Below, piece after piece: positions 63,111 to 64,000 of a DNA stretch of 64,000 nucleotides. Source of the stretch: Alopecurus myosuroides (taxonomy: Eukaryota; Streptophyta; Magnoliopsida; Poales; Poaceae); the NCBI GenBank assembly GCA_028641055.1, contig CM054061.1, positions 119,603,186 through 119,667,185 on the forward strand, given 5' to 3'. The position numbers were made by a program, and so were the translations under genes. The notes beneath the pieces were generated by a model, which was given only the letters and a program-made list of their open reading frames with translations, was not told where the DNA came from and did no database searches. The first letter of the stretch is position 1; each line of letters opens with the position of its first letter.

Positions 63111-64000
63111 TAAGAGAAAAAAGGAAGCACTTGCAACATTAGCAGAGCAGAGTCGCATTCATCCGCGAAAAAAAAATATAACCTTTCGATTGGATGGCCC
63201 AACTTGACCAAGAGAAGTGAACGGCCAAGATCAAGATGGAAGCTGGCGTCTCCTTCGCGTTCCGCAGGTTTAAGCACGTGATGCAGCGGATTCGAGATCA
63301 GAGAGGGTCCAAACGATCAAACAAATCGACGAGAGAACAAAAACAAGGTATTCGGTATCACTTTTGTATTCCTCAAAAAAAAGGTATCACTTTTGTATAT
63401 CAAATGTTAAAATTGGAAATATACAATGATATTTGGGGATTATAAGCGGATATGTTAGCTATTATTATGAAAAGAAAATTGTGAAAATGTGTGGTAAGGC
63501 TGTGAATAATATCTTTTGGTGCTGACAAAGAGAAGGGGTGAGGAATATAGAAGAAATTTTACTTGTGTAGATAGAAAATCACACTTTATTGATCAAATGC
63601 TATAATTACAAAGTATATCCCAGATGCAATCTAGAATAATAGAAACTGAAATATTACAAACTGAAAAGCATCAGGACCACGAGAGTATATTACAAAAACT
63701 ACCCTTGGGTTTTTTCTTTAACAATTACCAAGCCTGGGACTAACGACAATAGAAAATGTTGATTCCTGTCTAAATGCATGTTGACACCCACACTGATTGG
63801 TGAGACCCATCTGGAATAGCTGACTAGGTAGCACATGTGGAAGTGGAGCTCAGGTAGATGTGGGGCCCATTTGTCAACCTCCAATAATTTGTTCCCTATC
63901 AAAGGTCAACCCAACCGGGAGGGGGGGGTGCGATGGCCAGCAAGCGCTGATCAAGTGGTGCGGAGACAACTCGGATCCGGAACAGCGCGATGAGCTGAGG
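63111..64000. other. Unassigned right edge
   Basis: A short frame from ATG 63236 (MEAGVSFAFRRFKHVMQRIR) precedes a possible GT donor and could be an exon start, but no domain or continuation is visible. A G run lies at 63921-63928. Nothing else can be supported. Confidence 0.25.

Overview
The window is transposon-dense nuclear DNA from a grass, most likely a Pooideae species (wheat, barley, oat or ryegrass group). The reasons are an LTR retroelement whose LTR start and zinc-knuckle remnant resemble the BARE1/WIS/Angela lineage, Tat- and Athila-like Ty3/gypsy elements, Stowaway MITEs, GT-AG introns, and no bacterial or organellar signature. I see no rRNA, tRNA or CRISPR, and no confidently intact ordinary host gene. 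The species assignment rests on recalled family resemblance, not on a search.

Left part (1-20.7 kb): four GC-rich elements (A 18-1876, B 5737-11746, C 13042-14454, D 16470-17827) start GGGCATCTCCAG, end with its reverse complement, and are flanked by TAA or TTA duplications, as in PIF/Harbinger transposons. None encodes a transposase. Each carries the same promoter cassette (TATA box about 100 bp before an ATG) and a payload ORF. B, C and D carry one protein family (about 211-214 aa in C and D, broken in B), and A carries an unrelated 363-aa protein ending in two ubiquitin-interacting-motif-like stretches. B's gene is interrupted by a 4.7-kb Ty1/copia element with near-identical 135-bp LTRs. 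C sits inside a decayed hAT element (12186-14654) that itself broke an unidentified gene fragment. At 2080-5190 there is an intron-containing gene with two Ulp1-like (C48) cysteine-protease domains, the second decayed, ending just before a Helitron 3' terminus.

Middle part (20.7-58.5 kb): a stack of nested retroelements. A LINE (55150-58474) received an Athila-like Ty3/gypsy element, now truncated on its left (20741-55149). That element received a BARE/Angela-like copia element (21950-35871, TSD GCTTT, itself holding a 6.3-kb LTR-like insertion with TSD AAAAT) and a Tat-lineage gypsy element (37630-52412, TSD TCAGT). The Tat element received a 2.7-kb probable solo LTR (44513-47244, TSD CATGG) in its integrase. 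A small deleted copia element (56590-58303) lies in the LINE 3' end. The Tat element also carries an antisense, six-exon gene (48381-51333) whose splice phases all agree apart from one 1-nt shift.

Right part (58.5-64 kb): mostly non-coding sequence with a strong foldback at 58854-58935, a candidate 3.1-kb Helitron (60002-63110) holding several MITEs, and unassigned sequence to the end. Most coding sequence here serves element mobility. The unusual part is the payload of the TIR elements: expressed-looking small genes with no evident transposition role.
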